From JBEIDK01 sp040383485 (GTDB lineage Bacteria; Bacteroidota; Bacteroidia; UBA4408), in contig JBEIDK010000005.1 of the NCBI GenBank assembly GCA_040383485.1, positions 1 to 52,156 of the forward strand: a stretch of 52,156 nucleotides of DNA, given 5' to 3'. The position numbers were made by a program, and so were the translations under genes. Every line of letters starts with the position of its first letter. Positions within the stretch are counted from its first letter, which is position 1. This document shows positions 35,576-45,307 of the stretch, piece by piece. Below the pieces are notes generated by a model. That model saw nothing but the letters and a program-made list of their open reading frames with translations. It ran no database searches and was not told the DNA's origin.

Positions 35576-36661
35576 ATGTTTAAACTTAAAACATTAGACT
35601 CCTATATTATCCGTAAGTTTTTAGGGACTTTTGTTTATGCTATTGCCATTATTATTTGTATAGTAATCATTTTTGACATTTCAGAAAAGCTAGATGATTT
35701 TATGGGTAGTAAAGCTACTTTCCATGATATAGTTTTTGAATACTATTTAAACTTTATTCCTTTTTTCGTAAATCTATTTAGCCCGCTTTTTACATTTATA
35801 GCAGTTATTTTTTTTACATCAAAAATGGCATCTAATACCGAAATTGTAGCAATACTTGGAAGTGGTGTAAGTTTTAAAAGAATGTTATTGCCTTATATGA
35901 TTGCAGCAGCAGTTTTAGCACTTTTAAGTTTTACACTAATAAATTTTGTGATTCCAAAAGCTAACAAAAAAAGATTACAATTTGAAGAACGGTTCATCAG
36001 AAACCATTTTATGTTTAGTGATTTAAATGTGCATAGACAAATTGAACCAGGAACCTATATATATATGGAAACATACAATAATATTGACAATATAGGTTAT
36101 AAATTTGCCCTTGAAAAAATTGTAGATGGAAAGCTGAAAATGAAATTATTTGCTGATAATATTATTTGGGATACATTAAAACACAAATGGCAATTAAATA
36201 ATTATTACCAAAGAAACATCAATAACTTAAAAGAATCAATAAAAGTGGGAGCACGAATGGATACTATGTTTAATATGTATCCCAAAGATTTTGGTACTCG
36301 CTTAAATAATGTAGAGACGATGAATTATTTTGAGTTGAATGATTTTATTGCAAAGGAAAAAATGAAAGGTAGTGATGAAGTTCCATTTTTTATGATTGAA
36401 AAATACCAAAGAATGAGTATGCCTTTTTCAACCTTTATACTAACCTTAATTGGTGTAGCATTAGCATCTCGAAAAGTAAGAGGGGGCATAGGGCTTCATA
36501 TTGGACTTGGAATTCTCCTTAGTTTTAGCTACATACTTTTTATGCAGGTAGCTAATACATTTGCTACTTCTGGGGGGCTGCATCCAATTATTGCGGCTTG
36601 GATACCAAACGCAATATTCTTATTAATATCATTGTACTTGCTAAGAACAGCTCCTAAGTAA
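35576..36661 (+). CDS. LptF/LptG-family LPS export permease
   Basis: 361 residues with three N-terminal and three C-terminal membrane helices around a periplasmic beta-jellyroll-like domain (about 125-265). This is the layout of LptF/LptG, which with LptB extract LPS from the inner membrane. The opening LDSYIIRKFLGTFVYA and the YQRMSMPFSTFILTLIGVAL block before TM4 are family-typical. Many Bacteroidota have a single-type LptF/G protein, so F or G cannot be decided. It is close to lptD (below), converging with its neighbour hydrolase. Confidence 0.9.
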   Translation: MFKLKTLDSYIIRKFLGTFVYAIAIIICIVIIFDISEKLDDFMGSKATFHDIVFEYYLNFIPFFVNLFSPLFTFIAVIFFTSKMASNTEIVAILGSGVSFKRMLLPYMIAAAVLALLSFTLINFVIPKANKKRLQFEERFIRNHFMFSDLNVHRQIEPGTYIYMETYNNIDNIGYKFALEKIVDGKLKMKLFADNIIWDTLKHKWQLNNYYQRNINNLKESIKVGARMDTMFNMYPKDFGTRLNNVETMNYFELNDFIAKEKMKGSDEVPFFMIEKYQRMSMPFSTFILTLIGVALASRKVRGGIGLHIGLGILLSFSYILFMQVANTFATSGGLHPIIAAWIPNAIFLLISLYLLRTAPK

Positions 36662-36677
36662 AAATCAGCATAATTAT

Positions 36678-37625
36678 TTATTTAGCTAAAATCTCATTTA
36701 TTATTTTACAAAATTCTTTAGGATGCTCCATGTTAGGGGCGTGCGCCGATTTTGAAATCACATACAATTGACTAGTATCTAATTTATAATAATTCAAGAA
36801 TCTTTTTGCGGTAAAAACTGGGATTAGCCTATCATTACTGCCCCAAATTAAATATGTATTTTTATTAAATGAATAGTTTCGGTTTTGATAATAAGACTCA
36901 TTATCAATTAAATGTTGCAAAATTTTCTGATTTGTAACTTGCCTATCATTAAATGTAGGGCCTAACAATTGCTTTAAAATAAATCGCGGAATGTATGGTT
37001 TGCGATAGTAAATAACTCCTAATGTTTTTTTTAAATCGGTAATGTTTATTGGCGACAAAACTTGGATTACTTTTTTATACCCCATCGACTGCGCTACACT
37101 ATCAGCCATTTCCTGAGAGAAAAATCTATTTACAGCATCATTTAATATAAGTTTATTAGTTTTTGCAGGATACAAATATGAAAATTCGGTAGCTACTAAA
37201 CCGCCATATGAGTTGCCTAAAACACTAACTGATGTGGCAATTTTTAAGGTGTCAATAATTTGATTTACATATTCTGCCTGTGCAAGAATAGAATAGTCTT
37301 TTACAGAGTCAAAACTCTTGCCATGATTTAACAGGTCAGGCACAATTACATTATAGTTTCTACTTAATAGTTTTGCTGTTTTAAACCATTGTGTAATGCC
37401 ATCAGCACCAAAACCATGAAGTAAAATTATTGTCTGTGATTTGTTACTAATTTTATAATACCATCGCCTATTGCCATTGTAATTTAAGTCATAAAACTTA
37501 AAACCATTCATCACTAAATTCTTACTTCGTGTTTTTTCAGAATACCTCGGAAAATTACAAGAGCTAGCTATGGTAGCATAAATTACTATAAAAAAAGAGA
37601 CATTATTAAAGTGTTTTTTAAACAT
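36678..37625 (-). CDS. alpha/beta-hydrolase lipoprotein
   Basis: 315 residues. Signal peptide with lipobox (ATIASSC), then an alpha/beta-hydrolase fold: IILLHGFGADG (oxyanion loop), DLLNHGKSF, nucleophile elbow VSVLGNSYGG with catalytic Ser, YLIWGSNDRLIPV with the acid, and SKSAHAPNMEHP with the His. It is anchored in the envelope. It starts 8 bp after the lptD stop, so it is co-transcribed and may act on a lipid or ester in the outer membrane, but the substrate is unknown. Confidence 0.88.
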   Translation of the reverse strand: MFKKHFNNVSFFIVIYATIASSCNFPRYSEKTRSKNLVMNGFKFYDLNYNGNRRWYYKISNKSQTIILLHGFGADGITQWFKTAKLLSRNYNVIVPDLLNHGKSFDSVKDYSILAQAEYVNQIIDTLKIATSVSVLGNSYGGLVATEFSYLYPAKTNKLILNDAVNRFFSQEMADSVAQSMGYKKVIQVLSPINITDLKKTLGVIYYRKPYIPRFILKQLLGPTFNDRQVTNQKILQHLIDNESYYQNRNYSFNKNTYLIWGSNDRLIPVFTAKRFLNYYKLDTSQLYVISKSAHAPNMEHPKEFCKIINEILAK

Positions 37626-37633
37626 ACAAATAA

Positions 37634-40279
37634 TTATTGTAGGTCATACCAACTTCTTCTTCTGCTCAATTTCATATCTTGCAAAACACTGGCTTTTACA
37701 TTTAAGTTCAAGGAGTATTGTTTAGTAGGCCCATAAGGAATTATATTAATATTCATCTCCCAACAATGCAAATCACGATAAATATTTAAAGATGGTATTA
37801 CAATATCTTTTCCTGTAAAATCCCAGCCGGAACTAAATGTAATTTTCCACTTTTTAGTTAAACTTAAATCCCCATTAAAACGAAGTACCTGAACATAAGT
37901 TGACCTAAAATTTTGTTTGTTATATTGTAGGTTATAGCTAATTGTAAGCTGCCACGGCAAATTAAAATCAATGTACTGGTCACGGTTTCTATTAACCTCA
38001 TCAATTTCCTGTTGAGTTGCTGTGCTACTTGTTTTTATGATGCTTTTTGTATTCTTACTTTTTAGTGAATACCCTACATTAAAATTACTATTGGTAAGTC
38101 GGGCAAGCTTCCCATTTATGTCCTTCATCAAATCTTTTGTTACGTTACCGTTTTTTACATTTAAACTATAAAAGTTATATGTCATATTATAATTTAAATT
38201 CAAGTTATTAAATATAACTGTTCTAGCATTAATACTAAGCGGAGCCCAATTCATAGAGTCTGCTCTAAAATTATAATTAGTATTTGCCGATAACTCATCT
38301 AACAGTCTTACCTTTTGAAAAGTACCAAGCGTATCGTTTTTCGACTTATACTTCATCTCTAAAAAATTAGTAAGGCCCATAGTTAAAATACTAGATTTAC
38401 TAACTGCTGGCACACCTAAAATACCTCCATCATATTTGGAGTAAGTAATGGACTTTTTTAAATCAGCGTTGTAATAACTATTGTTTTGAGTTAGGCCTGG
38501 ATTATAGCTATAATTGAGCGTAGGTGTTAAGGTATGACGAAAGCCTTTAACCCTGCCACTCTTAAATAAATAAGTACCATAGAGCACTGTTCTAAATGCA
38601 GAATTAAAACTAACATTATTGGCTCTTGAAAATGCTCTGTTAATGGTGGTATCTATCTTATTATTAATGGTGTTCCACTGGTAAGATGTTGTTTGTAGAT
38701 ACCACAACTCATCATAATTTACAGAAGGAGATAAAACAAAGTATTTTAGAAGCTTAAGATTGGTAACCAGCGAAGATGAATGCCTAGCACCATTTCTCAT
38801 GTTATTTAGAGTTGAATCAATTGCTGTTTTTTTATTAGAAAATATTTGAGATTCATTGCCCGAAATTCTATTTTGTATTGTGCTATTATAATTTAAACGC
38901 AAATCGCTTACCCATTTAGGTTTCCCAATTACAAATTTTGAACCAAGAGGATTAATTGATTGCATATTGAATAAAATGTTAGGTAAATCAATCTCCACTT
39001 TTTTAGTTTCTGTGTTCTGACTATGAGTGGCGGCAAGGTTCATGCTAAAAGGAGTGCCTAAAAATATTTTATCATATCTAATGCTTGATGCCATTGAATT
39101 TTTTAAGTACAAATTTAAGTCTCGTTGTGCAAACCTATTTGTTTTTCCTACGTCAACACTTGCCGAAAATCTGCTGCTTGGGTTAGCCTTAGGGTCTTGA
39201 GTATGATTCCAATTAACACGGGTATCTTTTTGTACCGAATAATCAGGAAAGCCCTTCTCACCAGTTTTGCTGTAGGCATATTTAATTTGAAAATTTCCAT
39301 TATATCTATAGCGTTTTACATAATTAGAAGCTGCCCCAATTCTAAAACTACCTCTTGCAAAAATATCACCTGTTAAGGTTAAATCCATATTATCATTAAT
39401 ACCTAAGTAATAACCACCTTCCTCTAACCCAAAACCAAAAGCTTCACTATCAAATGGCCGTGGCAAAATAATCCCATTTGCTCTTCCTTTTTTATTTGGG
39501 AAAAATCCAAAAGGTAACGCAAGTGGTGTAGGTACACCTGCAATTTTTAAATTTGTTGGACCCGTTACTATTTTATCATCCTTAATTACTTTTACCTTAT
39601 TTATTTCAAACCAAAAATGTGGCTGTTCGTTGCTGCATGTGGTATAGGTTCCATGCTGCATATATATGTTATCAGTACTGTCTTTTTTTACTTTATCACC
39701 ATGCAAATACCCTTCATCTTGTTTGGTTCTAACATTTATTATTTTACCTTTTTTTGTTTCAAAATTATAGGTTATTTTATCACTTTTAAATTCTTGGTCT
39801 CCGTCTTTAAATTCAGGTTTTCCATTCACTTTTCCTGAGCTATCAGCTACTCCCTCTGCAAAAACAATATTTTTTTTAAGACTTAACTCTATATAATCGG
39901 CTATTAATTCAACGCTTGTATATACCACTTTTGCCTTACCATATAAGTATACCATTTGCGAATCAACCTCGAATCTAATACTATCATTTGCACTATAAAT
40001 AACTTCTGCTTCAAGTGCCTCCTTAGAAATTTTTGTTGTGTCTGACTTAGCATTAGCTAATAGTGTTAGAGAGTCTATGGACAGAGAATCCCTATTAGAA
40101 TTAACTAAGGAGTCTTTTATATTGTATAATGTGTTTTTTATGGTATCCTCAATTGATTCTTGCGCAATTACTTTAGTAATTTCTTTGTAGTCATAATCGA
40201 AAGGATTACTTTTTGAATAGACAAATCCAATCATCATTAATAGAATGATAAAATAGATATGCTGCTTTGCTTGTTTCAA
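37634..40279 (-). CDS. lptD: LPS assembly outer-membrane protein LptD
   Basis: 881 residues. An N-terminal hydrophobic export segment, then an OstA-like domain at about 95-230 (YLYGKAKVVYTSVELIADYI, FKDGDQEFKSDKITYNFETK, KGKIINVRTKQ), then a large beta-barrel to the C-terminus. The FGFFPNKKGRANGIILPRPF stretch is typical of the Bacteroidota LptD type. It inserts LPS into the outer leaflet. It has few cysteines (TTCSNEQPHF), so disulfide pairing as in E. coli LptD is not evident. The downstream lipoprotein hydrolase follows after 8 bp. Confidence 0.9.
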   Translation of the reverse strand: MKQAKQHIYFIILLMMIGFVYSKSNPFDYDYKEITKVIAQESIEDTIKNTLYNIKDSLVNSNRDSLSIDSLTLLANAKSDTTKISKEALEAEVIYSANDSIRFEVDSQMVYLYGKAKVVYTSVELIADYIELSLKKNIVFAEGVADSSGKVNGKPEFKDGDQEFKSDKITYNFETKKGKIINVRTKQDEGYLHGDKVKKDSTDNIYMQHGTYTTCSNEQPHFWFEINKVKVIKDDKIVTGPTNLKIAGVPTPLALPFGFFPNKKGRANGIILPRPFDSEAFGFGLEEGGYYLGINDNMDLTLTGDIFARGSFRIGAASNYVKRYRYNGNFQIKYAYSKTGEKGFPDYSVQKDTRVNWNHTQDPKANPSSRFSASVDVGKTNRFAQRDLNLYLKNSMASSIRYDKIFLGTPFSMNLAATHSQNTETKKVEIDLPNILFNMQSINPLGSKFVIGKPKWVSDLRLNYNSTIQNRISGNESQIFSNKKTAIDSTLNNMRNGARHSSSLVTNLKLLKYFVLSPSVNYDELWYLQTTSYQWNTINNKIDTTINRAFSRANNVSFNSAFRTVLYGTYLFKSGRVKGFRHTLTPTLNYSYNPGLTQNNSYYNADLKKSITYSKYDGGILGVPAVSKSSILTMGLTNFLEMKYKSKNDTLGTFQKVRLLDELSANTNYNFRADSMNWAPLSINARTVIFNNLNLNYNMTYNFYSLNVKNGNVTKDLMKDINGKLARLTNSNFNVGYSLKSKNTKSIIKTSSTATQQEIDEVNRNRDQYIDFNLPWQLTISYNLQYNKQNFRSTYVQVLRFNGDLSLTKKWKITFSSGWDFTGKDIVIPSLNIYRDLHCWEMNINIIPYGPTKQYSLNLNVKASVLQDMKLSRRRSWYDLQ

Positions 40280-40370
40280 AAAAGTAAATTAAAAATAAGT
40301 TGCTAAAATACTTAAATAATAAATGCCATAATTTTGATTACGTTAAGCATGGTTAATGATATAGTAAAAC

Positions 40371-40404
40371 AAAAAAAGCCCAACCAAAAAGGTTGAGCTT
40401 TTCT
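40371..40404 (-). terminator. terminator of LamG protein gene
   Basis: On the minus strand AAAAGCTCAACC pairs with GGTTGGGCTTTT (one G-U type mismatch) across a 5-nt loop and is followed by a T-run. It lies just past the stop at 40423 and insulates the downstream lptD gene. Confidence 0.85.
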
Positions 40405-40422
40405 TAAATATTATTTACTAAT

Positions 40423-41694
40423 TTATTCTATAACCAATTTTCCAGTCTTAGAGTTTAGCTTATTATTGTTTAACTGAAATAAATAAATGCCTTTTGCAAA
40501 TCCAGAGGTATTAATTTGAATTGAAGACTTGTTTTCAATATTCTCAACAAATACAATATCTCCTAATAAATTAAGTATTTTTATTTCCTTGTATGAAATA
40601 TTTGCAAAATTGAAATTTACCTCATCTCTAGCAGGATTTGGATACACATTAAAATAGTTAATAAAAATATTTTCTTCAAGTCCAACTGATGTTATAGTTA
40701 TATTTATTATGGAAGTATCTGAGCAAGCTCCGTTAGTTTCAATCATTAATAATTGACCTGCGCCAGCACCTGTCCAAAGAACCGAAACGGTATCATTATT
40801 TTGGCCATTGGTAATTGTACCATTGGTAATAACCCAATTATATGTGCTACCTGATTGATTTGTAACAGAATAATTATAAGCGACAAGGGGCGTTACAGAA
40901 GTTTGACCAGAAATAACGCTTGAACTTAGCCCACCTAAGAAAGGAACTGATGTATTCCAAGTAGCCCCTAAATTTGTACCCGTATTATTTGCTGAACTTA
41001 AATCTACAAGTGAATTTCCAGTTCCAGCATTCAAGCGCCAGTAACCTGCCAATTTATTTTGTATTGCTGGGTCTATGTGGTTGTCCTTATTAGCTAACAG
41101 CTCCGCTGCTGTTAAGGCACGTTTCCAAACCCTAACCTCATCTATTGACCCTGTAAAATAGCGTGTTTGAGTAGGTTCTGGAGTTTTAGCAATTTTCATC
41201 GCATAGTTATTCGCTTTATTAATTAAACCTGTGAATGCAAATACTCCATTCTGAACTCCATTTATATAACATTTAATGTTTGTACCATCAAATGTTCCAG
41301 CAACGTGTGTCCATGTATTTAAAGGTATAGCACCTGCAGTACTAGTAGCTTCTTTCCAACTTTGTGTTACTCCAGCAAAAGTTTTTGATGAAATAACAAA
41401 TGATAAAATACCATTTCCGCCACAACGTAATGAAAAACCTCCTTCACCAGCAGTTGCTGTCCAACCATCTTTACCTACAATGGTATTATTCCAACTTGCA
41501 GTACCAAAAGCAGTAGGTTTTATCCAAGCCTCAACCGTAATTGCTGAGTCAGGAACAAAGGCTGTAGCATTAGTTAAATCAGCATAAGAACTTGTACCAT
41601 TAAAGGTTAACGAATTTGAGTTAGTGATGCATGGTTGCGCAAACATTGCTTGGTGAACAACCATGAAAAACAAAATTATGTAAAGTTTATTCAT
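40423..41694 (-). CDS. LamG-domain T9SS secreted protein
   Basis: 423 residues: signal peptide (about 1-19), a concanavalin/LamG-type domain at about 26-225 (SLTFNGTSSYADL, ITVEAWIKPTAF, NTWTHVAGTFDGTNIKCYIN, GSIDEVRVWKRALTAAE). A PKD-like beta-sandwich (YNYSVTNQSGSTYNWVI) follows. A T9SS type A sorting domain lies at about 345-423 (FNVYPNPARDEVNFNF). Probably a secreted or surface carbohydrate- or matrix-binding protein. It stands alone with its own promoter box (41717-41724) and terminator. Confidence 0.9.
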   Translation of the reverse strand: MNKLYIILFFMVVHQAMFAQPCITNSNSLTFNGTSSYADLTNATAFVPDSAITVEAWIKPTAFGTASWNNTIVGKDGWTATAGEGGFSLRCGGNGILSFVISSKTFAGVTQSWKEATSTAGAIPLNTWTHVAGTFDGTNIKCYINGVQNGVFAFTGLINKANNYAMKIAKTPEPTQTRYFTGSIDEVRVWKRALTAAELLANKDNHIDPAIQNKLAGYWRLNAGTGNSLVDLSSANNTGTNLGATWNTSVPFLGGLSSSVISGQTSVTPLVAYNYSVTNQSGSTYNWVITNGTITNGQNNDTVSVLWTGAGAGQLLMIETNGACSDTSIINITITSVGLEENIFINYFNVYPNPARDEVNFNFANISYKEIKILNLLGDIVFVENIENKSSIQINTSGFAKGIYLFQLNNNKLNSKTGKLVIE

Positions 41695-41716
41695 TAGTAA
41701 TTAAATTAAATTATTA

Positions 41717-41724
41717 CAAAACTA
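41717..41724 (-). promoter_or_regulatory. -7 promoter box of LamG gene
   Basis: On the minus strand the octamer is TAGTTTTG, a full match to the Bacteroidota -7 consensus TAnnTTTG, 22 bp upstream of the ATG at 41694. A clear -33 TTTG was not found at the usual spacing. Confidence 0.5.
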
Positions 41725-41846
41725 AAATAGTTTTCTTAATAAATACTTTACTACAATAAAAACTTATTTTGATAAAAAATTCACAAATTTTCTATTCTGC
41801 ACTCTTTGGTTATTTTTACAAAAATTAAAATATCACAAAATTCCTT

Positions 41847-42782
41847 ATGGAGAAAAAAGACAAAATATATATTGCAGGCCACAATGGAATGGTAGGTTCT
41901 GCAATTAAAAGGAAATTAGTTACTGAAGGATTCACAAATATTATAGTACGAACATCACGCGAATTAGACCTAAGAAATCAAGAAGCTGTTGCAACTTTTT
42001 TTGCCTTAGAAAAACCTCAATTTGTTTTTTTAGCAGCAGCAAAAGTAGGAGGTATTCAAGCAAATAATACCTATAGGGCCGATTTTTTATATGATAATTT
42101 ACAAATACAAAACAATATAATTCATTCCTCATTTGTAAATAAAGTTACTAAATTAATGTTCTTGGGCTCTTCTTGTATTTATCCAAAACTTGCCCCTCAA
42201 CCGCTGAAAGAAGAGTATTTACTTACTGGCATTCTTGAAGAAACAAATGAGCCTTATGCCATTGCAAAAATTACAGGAATAAAAATGTGCGAGTCATACA
42301 GACGTCAATATAATTGTAATTTTATTTCAGCAATGCCAACCAATTTATATGGCCCAAACGATAATTATGATTTAAACAACTCACACGTTTTGCCAGCCTT
42401 ACTCAGAAAGTTTCATACTGCAAAAATAACCAATGCACCAACTGTTGAAGTATGGGGCACAGGCTCGCCTCTAAGGGAATTTTTACACGTTGATGATTTG
42501 GCCGATGCATGTTTTTACTTGATGCAAAACTATGATGAAGAGCAATTAGTGAATGTGGGAAGTGGCACTGATATTAGCATAAAAAATTTGGCTTTACTCA
42601 TTAAGGAAATTGTGGGATATAATGGCGAGTTAGTTTTTAACTCCTCAAAACCAGATGGTACACCAAGAAAATTAATGGATGTAACCAAACTAGAAAAAGT
42701 TGGTTGGACATACAAAATTACCTTAGAAGAAGGCATTAGAAAAGTCTATGATGATATTCTGAAAAATAATCTATTTGATTGA
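41847..42782 (+). CDS. fcl: GDP-L-fucose synthase
   Basis: Extended short-chain dehydrogenase converting GDP-4-keto-6-deoxymannose to GDP-L-fucose for capsule, LPS or glycoprotein sugars. 311 residues: Rossmann glycine motif IAGHNGMVGSAI (8-20), catalytic Ser in GSSCIYP (107-113), YAIAK (Y137, K141), and the conserved AAKVGGIQANNTYRADF. The C-terminal REFLHVDDLADAC is typical. No gmd gene is in the window. It overlaps the next start codon as TGATG, so it is coupled to the barrel protein gene. Confidence 0.96.
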   Translation: MEKKDKIYIAGHNGMVGSAIKRKLVTEGFTNIIVRTSRELDLRNQEAVATFFALEKPQFVFLAAAKVGGIQANNTYRADFLYDNLQIQNNIIHSSFVNKVTKLMFLGSSCIYPKLAPQPLKEEYLLTGILEETNEPYAIAKITGIKMCESYRRQYNCNFISAMPTNLYGPNDNYDLNNSHVLPALLRKFHTAKITNAPTVEVWGTGSPLREFLHVDDLADACFYLMQNYDEEQLVNVGSGTDISIKNLALLIKEIVGYNGELVFNSSKPDGTPRKLMDVTKLEKVGWTYKITLEEGIRKVYDDILKNNLFD

Positions 42783-44338
42783 TGAGAGTAATCTATTTTA
42801 TATTTATCATTTACTTCATTAAACAACATGATTCATTAGCTCAACAGCTTAATCTGCCAATAAATATAGACTCTCAAACAAGATATGCTCAGCAACTTTT
42901 TGATTCTGCAAATAATACTCATACTAGCTGTCAACCATATATTCAATCATTTATAGATTATAATTATACTTATAAACCACCTTTTATTACCTCATACAGC
43001 AAAGCGGAAAAAATTCTAACTCAAGAAAGTTTAATAAAAATAAATAAGGATAGTCTAAAACTTACTATTGATCCATTATTTTATTTTGAACAAACAAACA
43101 ACAATAAAACAAAAGATAAATTTAGACGCAATACACGTGGATTGTGGGTAAGGGGAAGTATTGGGCGCAAATTTTCGTTTGAATCATCTTTTTTAGAAAA
43201 CCAAATTACCACTCCAACCTATATAAATGATTTTGTAAGCTATTATAAAGTTTTTCCGGGCATGGGAAGAACTAAAGCATTCAAAAAAACTGGTTATGAT
43301 TATGCTATGGCATCAGGATATATAAGCTATATGCCTTTTAAGAATATGAATATACAATTTGGACATGGTAAATTATTTATTGGTAATGGTTATCGTTCAT
43401 TATTGTTAAGTGACAATGCCTTTAATTTTCCGCATTTAAAACGAACCTATATATACCGTAAATTTCAATATACATGGGTTGTTGCCTCTCTGATGAACAT
43501 AAGAAACCCAGAAAAATTTCTATTCGCTGAGCCTTTATTTAGAAAAAAAACAGCACACTTTCACTACCTAAGTTATAAACCAAACTCAATTTTTGAGTTC
43601 GGACTTTTTCAAGGAGTTATATATAATACTGATAGAAATAAGTTTAATTGGAACATTATAAATCCAGTGATATTTTCTCAGGCAATACAATATGGCTTGG
43701 CTAATAAGAACAATGTTTTGATTGGATTTAATTTTAATGTTAAAGCTACAAAAAACATCCTAGGATATGGTCAAATGATGTTAGATGATATAGCCAAAAA
43801 TAGTCATAACATTAGTAATAAAACCGGTTATCAACTTGGGATTTATTACAGAAATATTGCAGCAATAAATAATTTAAATGGGCGTTTAGAATATAATGTT
43901 GTTCGTCCGTTTGCTTATCAACATATTTATGAAAGCCAAGCATATGCGCATTATAATCAATCATTGGCACATCCACTAAATGCCAACTTCAAAGAATTAG
44001 TATTTATGAGTGATTATAATATTTCAAATTTCATTTTCAGAATAAAAATTATTACGGCAAATGTAGGTGTCGATTCTACAAATTTTAATGCAGGAAATAT
44101 TGTAATAAATAGTAGTAGAAATAATATTGAAAACGCCAATTATAGCAATATAAAAATGCTAAGGGGAGATGTAAAAAATCTTTTGGTACAAGACTTTAGT
44201 ATTGGGTATTTAATAAACCCAACTACTAATTTTTGTATTCGAGTTGGTTATTTTAAAAGAAACTTTACTGGTTTAAATACCAATTATTTTTACTTGAATG
44301 CAAGTGCTTTTATTTTCAATCAGTATCTTGATTTTTAG
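42782..44338 (+). CDS. Wzi/RemB-like outer-membrane beta-barrel protein
   Basis: 518 residues with a signal peptide (about 1-21, ending SLAQQ) and a barrel of amphipathic strands. The block FGHGKLFIGNGYRSLLLSDN resembles the core of Wzi-type capsule-assembly proteins and the Flavobacterium gliding protein RemB. The ATG at 42782 overlaps the fcl stop; an in-frame TTG one codon earlier is less likely. Coupling to GDP-fucose synthesis suggests a role in surface polysaccharide attachment. Its last 23 bp overlap the convergent YwbE gene. Confidence 0.68.
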   Translation: MRVIYFIFIIYFIKQHDSLAQQLNLPINIDSQTRYAQQLFDSANNTHTSCQPYIQSFIDYNYTYKPPFITSYSKAEKILTQESLIKINKDSLKLTIDPLFYFEQTNNNKTKDKFRRNTRGLWVRGSIGRKFSFESSFLENQITTPTYINDFVSYYKVFPGMGRTKAFKKTGYDYAMASGYISYMPFKNMNIQFGHGKLFIGNGYRSLLLSDNAFNFPHLKRTYIYRKFQYTWVVASLMNIRNPEKFLFAEPLFRKKTAHFHYLSYKPNSIFEFGLFQGVIYNTDRNKFNWNIINPVIFSQAIQYGLANKNNVLIGFNFNVKATKNILGYGQMMLDDIAKNSHNISNKTGYQLGIYYRNIAAINNLNGRLEYNVVRPFAYQHIYESQAYAHYNQSLAHPLNANFKELVFMSDYNISNFIFRIKIITANVGVDSTNFNAGNIVINSSRNNIENANYSNIKMLRGDVKNLLVQDFSIGYLINPTTNFCIRVGYFKRNFTGLNTNYFYLNASAFIFNQYLDF

Positions 44339-44558
44339 CATTCCATCCTAAAAACTGAACCCTCCCAACTTGCCTAGTTTCTAGCATTACTTTTATTCCT
44401 CTCGAATGAAATGGCTTACTAGTTAGTACCCATCTAACATAACCTTTTGTAAGTTTACCCGTCTTTTGGTCCTTTTTTAACACAACTTCTACAGGAGCAT
44501 GAAGTTTAATATTCTCTCTATAATGAGCAGGGTTAATAGCATTGTCAATTGTATTCAT
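44316..44558 (-). CDS. YwbE-family (DUF2196) small protein
   Basis: 80 residues with the YwbE core: VEVVLKKDQKTGKLTKGYVR, then LTSKPFHSRGIKVMLETRQV and GRVQFL. YwbE proteins are short, about 65-85 residues, beta-rich and of unknown biochemical role; a KOW-like small barrel is plausible. Its 3' end overlaps the end of the convergent barrel-protein gene by 23 bp. The upstream LolA-like gene ends 8 bp away, so the two are probably co-transcribed. Confidence 0.85.
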   Translation of the reverse strand: MNTIDNAINPAHYRENIKLHAPVEVVLKKDQKTGKLTKGYVRWVLTSKPFHSRGIKVMLETRQVGRVQFLGWNAKNQDTD

Positions 44559-44566
44559 AACCGAGT

Positions 44567-45238
44567 TTAATAACCAGAAATATTATAGTTGTAAATATTG
44601 TCTTCGTTAAGTTGGTCAATAATTACATTCTTATAGGTTGTTTGTTGCAAATTCTCACCTTTATTATAGGTAAATTGAGTAACCGTAGTAGGAAATGAAA
44701 GGCCTGAAAACAATTTATAATTTTTATAAAATATTTTGGACGTGATTTCATTTTTTGTAGAGTAAAAAATAACGCCATTCAGTTTTTTATCCGTTGTAGA
44801 AAGCAGAACATTACCTAATGCTTTGGCTATTTTTCCTGTTGGTTTATAAGTAGTAATAACCATATTCTTATCCTTTTCAATCTTGTCAATTTTAAAAGGA
44901 GAATCTTTTAATCCAAAATCTAGTAACTTATTGTTTAGTGCAAGATGAAAAATGGTGAACTCAGGTAATAAAATCGATTTCTTTTTAGTGAAAAATTTGT
45001 CGTTCTTAAAAATATAAAAAGTGGTATCCTTAAATATCCAGGTTTCCTTTTCCGGGAATATAATTTTATAAACCAGTTTTTTACTTAGTTTATCATAGTA
45101 TGCCGTGCCAATGGTCAAAGAAGTTGTGTTATCAGCATTTTTTTGTTTGATGCTGAATTCGGCTTTTATTCTAAAAAACTGTTGAGCAAATGATGAGTTT
45201 ATAATTGAAAAAAAAATGAATAATAGGAGGAATCGCAT
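44567..45238 (-). CDS. LolA-like outer-membrane lipoprotein carrier-fold protein
   Basis: About 223 residues. The preferred start (45238) opens the signal peptide MRFLLLFIFFSIINSSFAQ; a longer frame starts at 45253. The mature part is a half-barrel of alternating strands (LTIGTAYYDKLSKKLVYKI, VITTYKPTGKIAKALGNVL, GVIFYSTKNEITSKIFYKN), matching the LolA/LolB-like superfamily that handles lipids in the periplasm. Sequence identity to true LolA looks low, so the exact role is uncertain. Confidence 0.66.
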   Translation of the reverse strand: MRFLLLFIFFSIINSSFAQQFFRIKAEFSIKQKNADNTTSLTIGTAYYDKLSKKLVYKIIFPEKETWIFKDTTFYIFKNDKFFTKKKSILLPEFTIFHLALNNKLLDFGLKDSPFKIDKIEKDKNMVITTYKPTGKIAKALGNVLLSTTDKKLNGVIFYSTKNEITSKIFYKNYKLFSGLSFPTTVTQFTYNKGENLQQTTYKNVIIDQLNEDNIYNYNISGY

Positions 45239-45256
45239 TTTTAAATAGTACATAAT

Positions 45257-45290
45257 AAAAAAGCTGCCTCTGAATAGAAGCAGCTTTTTA
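45257..45290 (-). terminator. rho-independent terminator
   Basis: AAAAAGCTGCCTCT pairs with AGAAGCAGCTTTTT (14 bp, one mismatch) around a GAAT loop, with T-runs on either strand. It sits just past the stop of the 45308 gene and before the LolA-like gene start. Confidence 0.88.
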
Positions 45291-45307
45291 TAAACTTAAA
45301 ATTTTTT

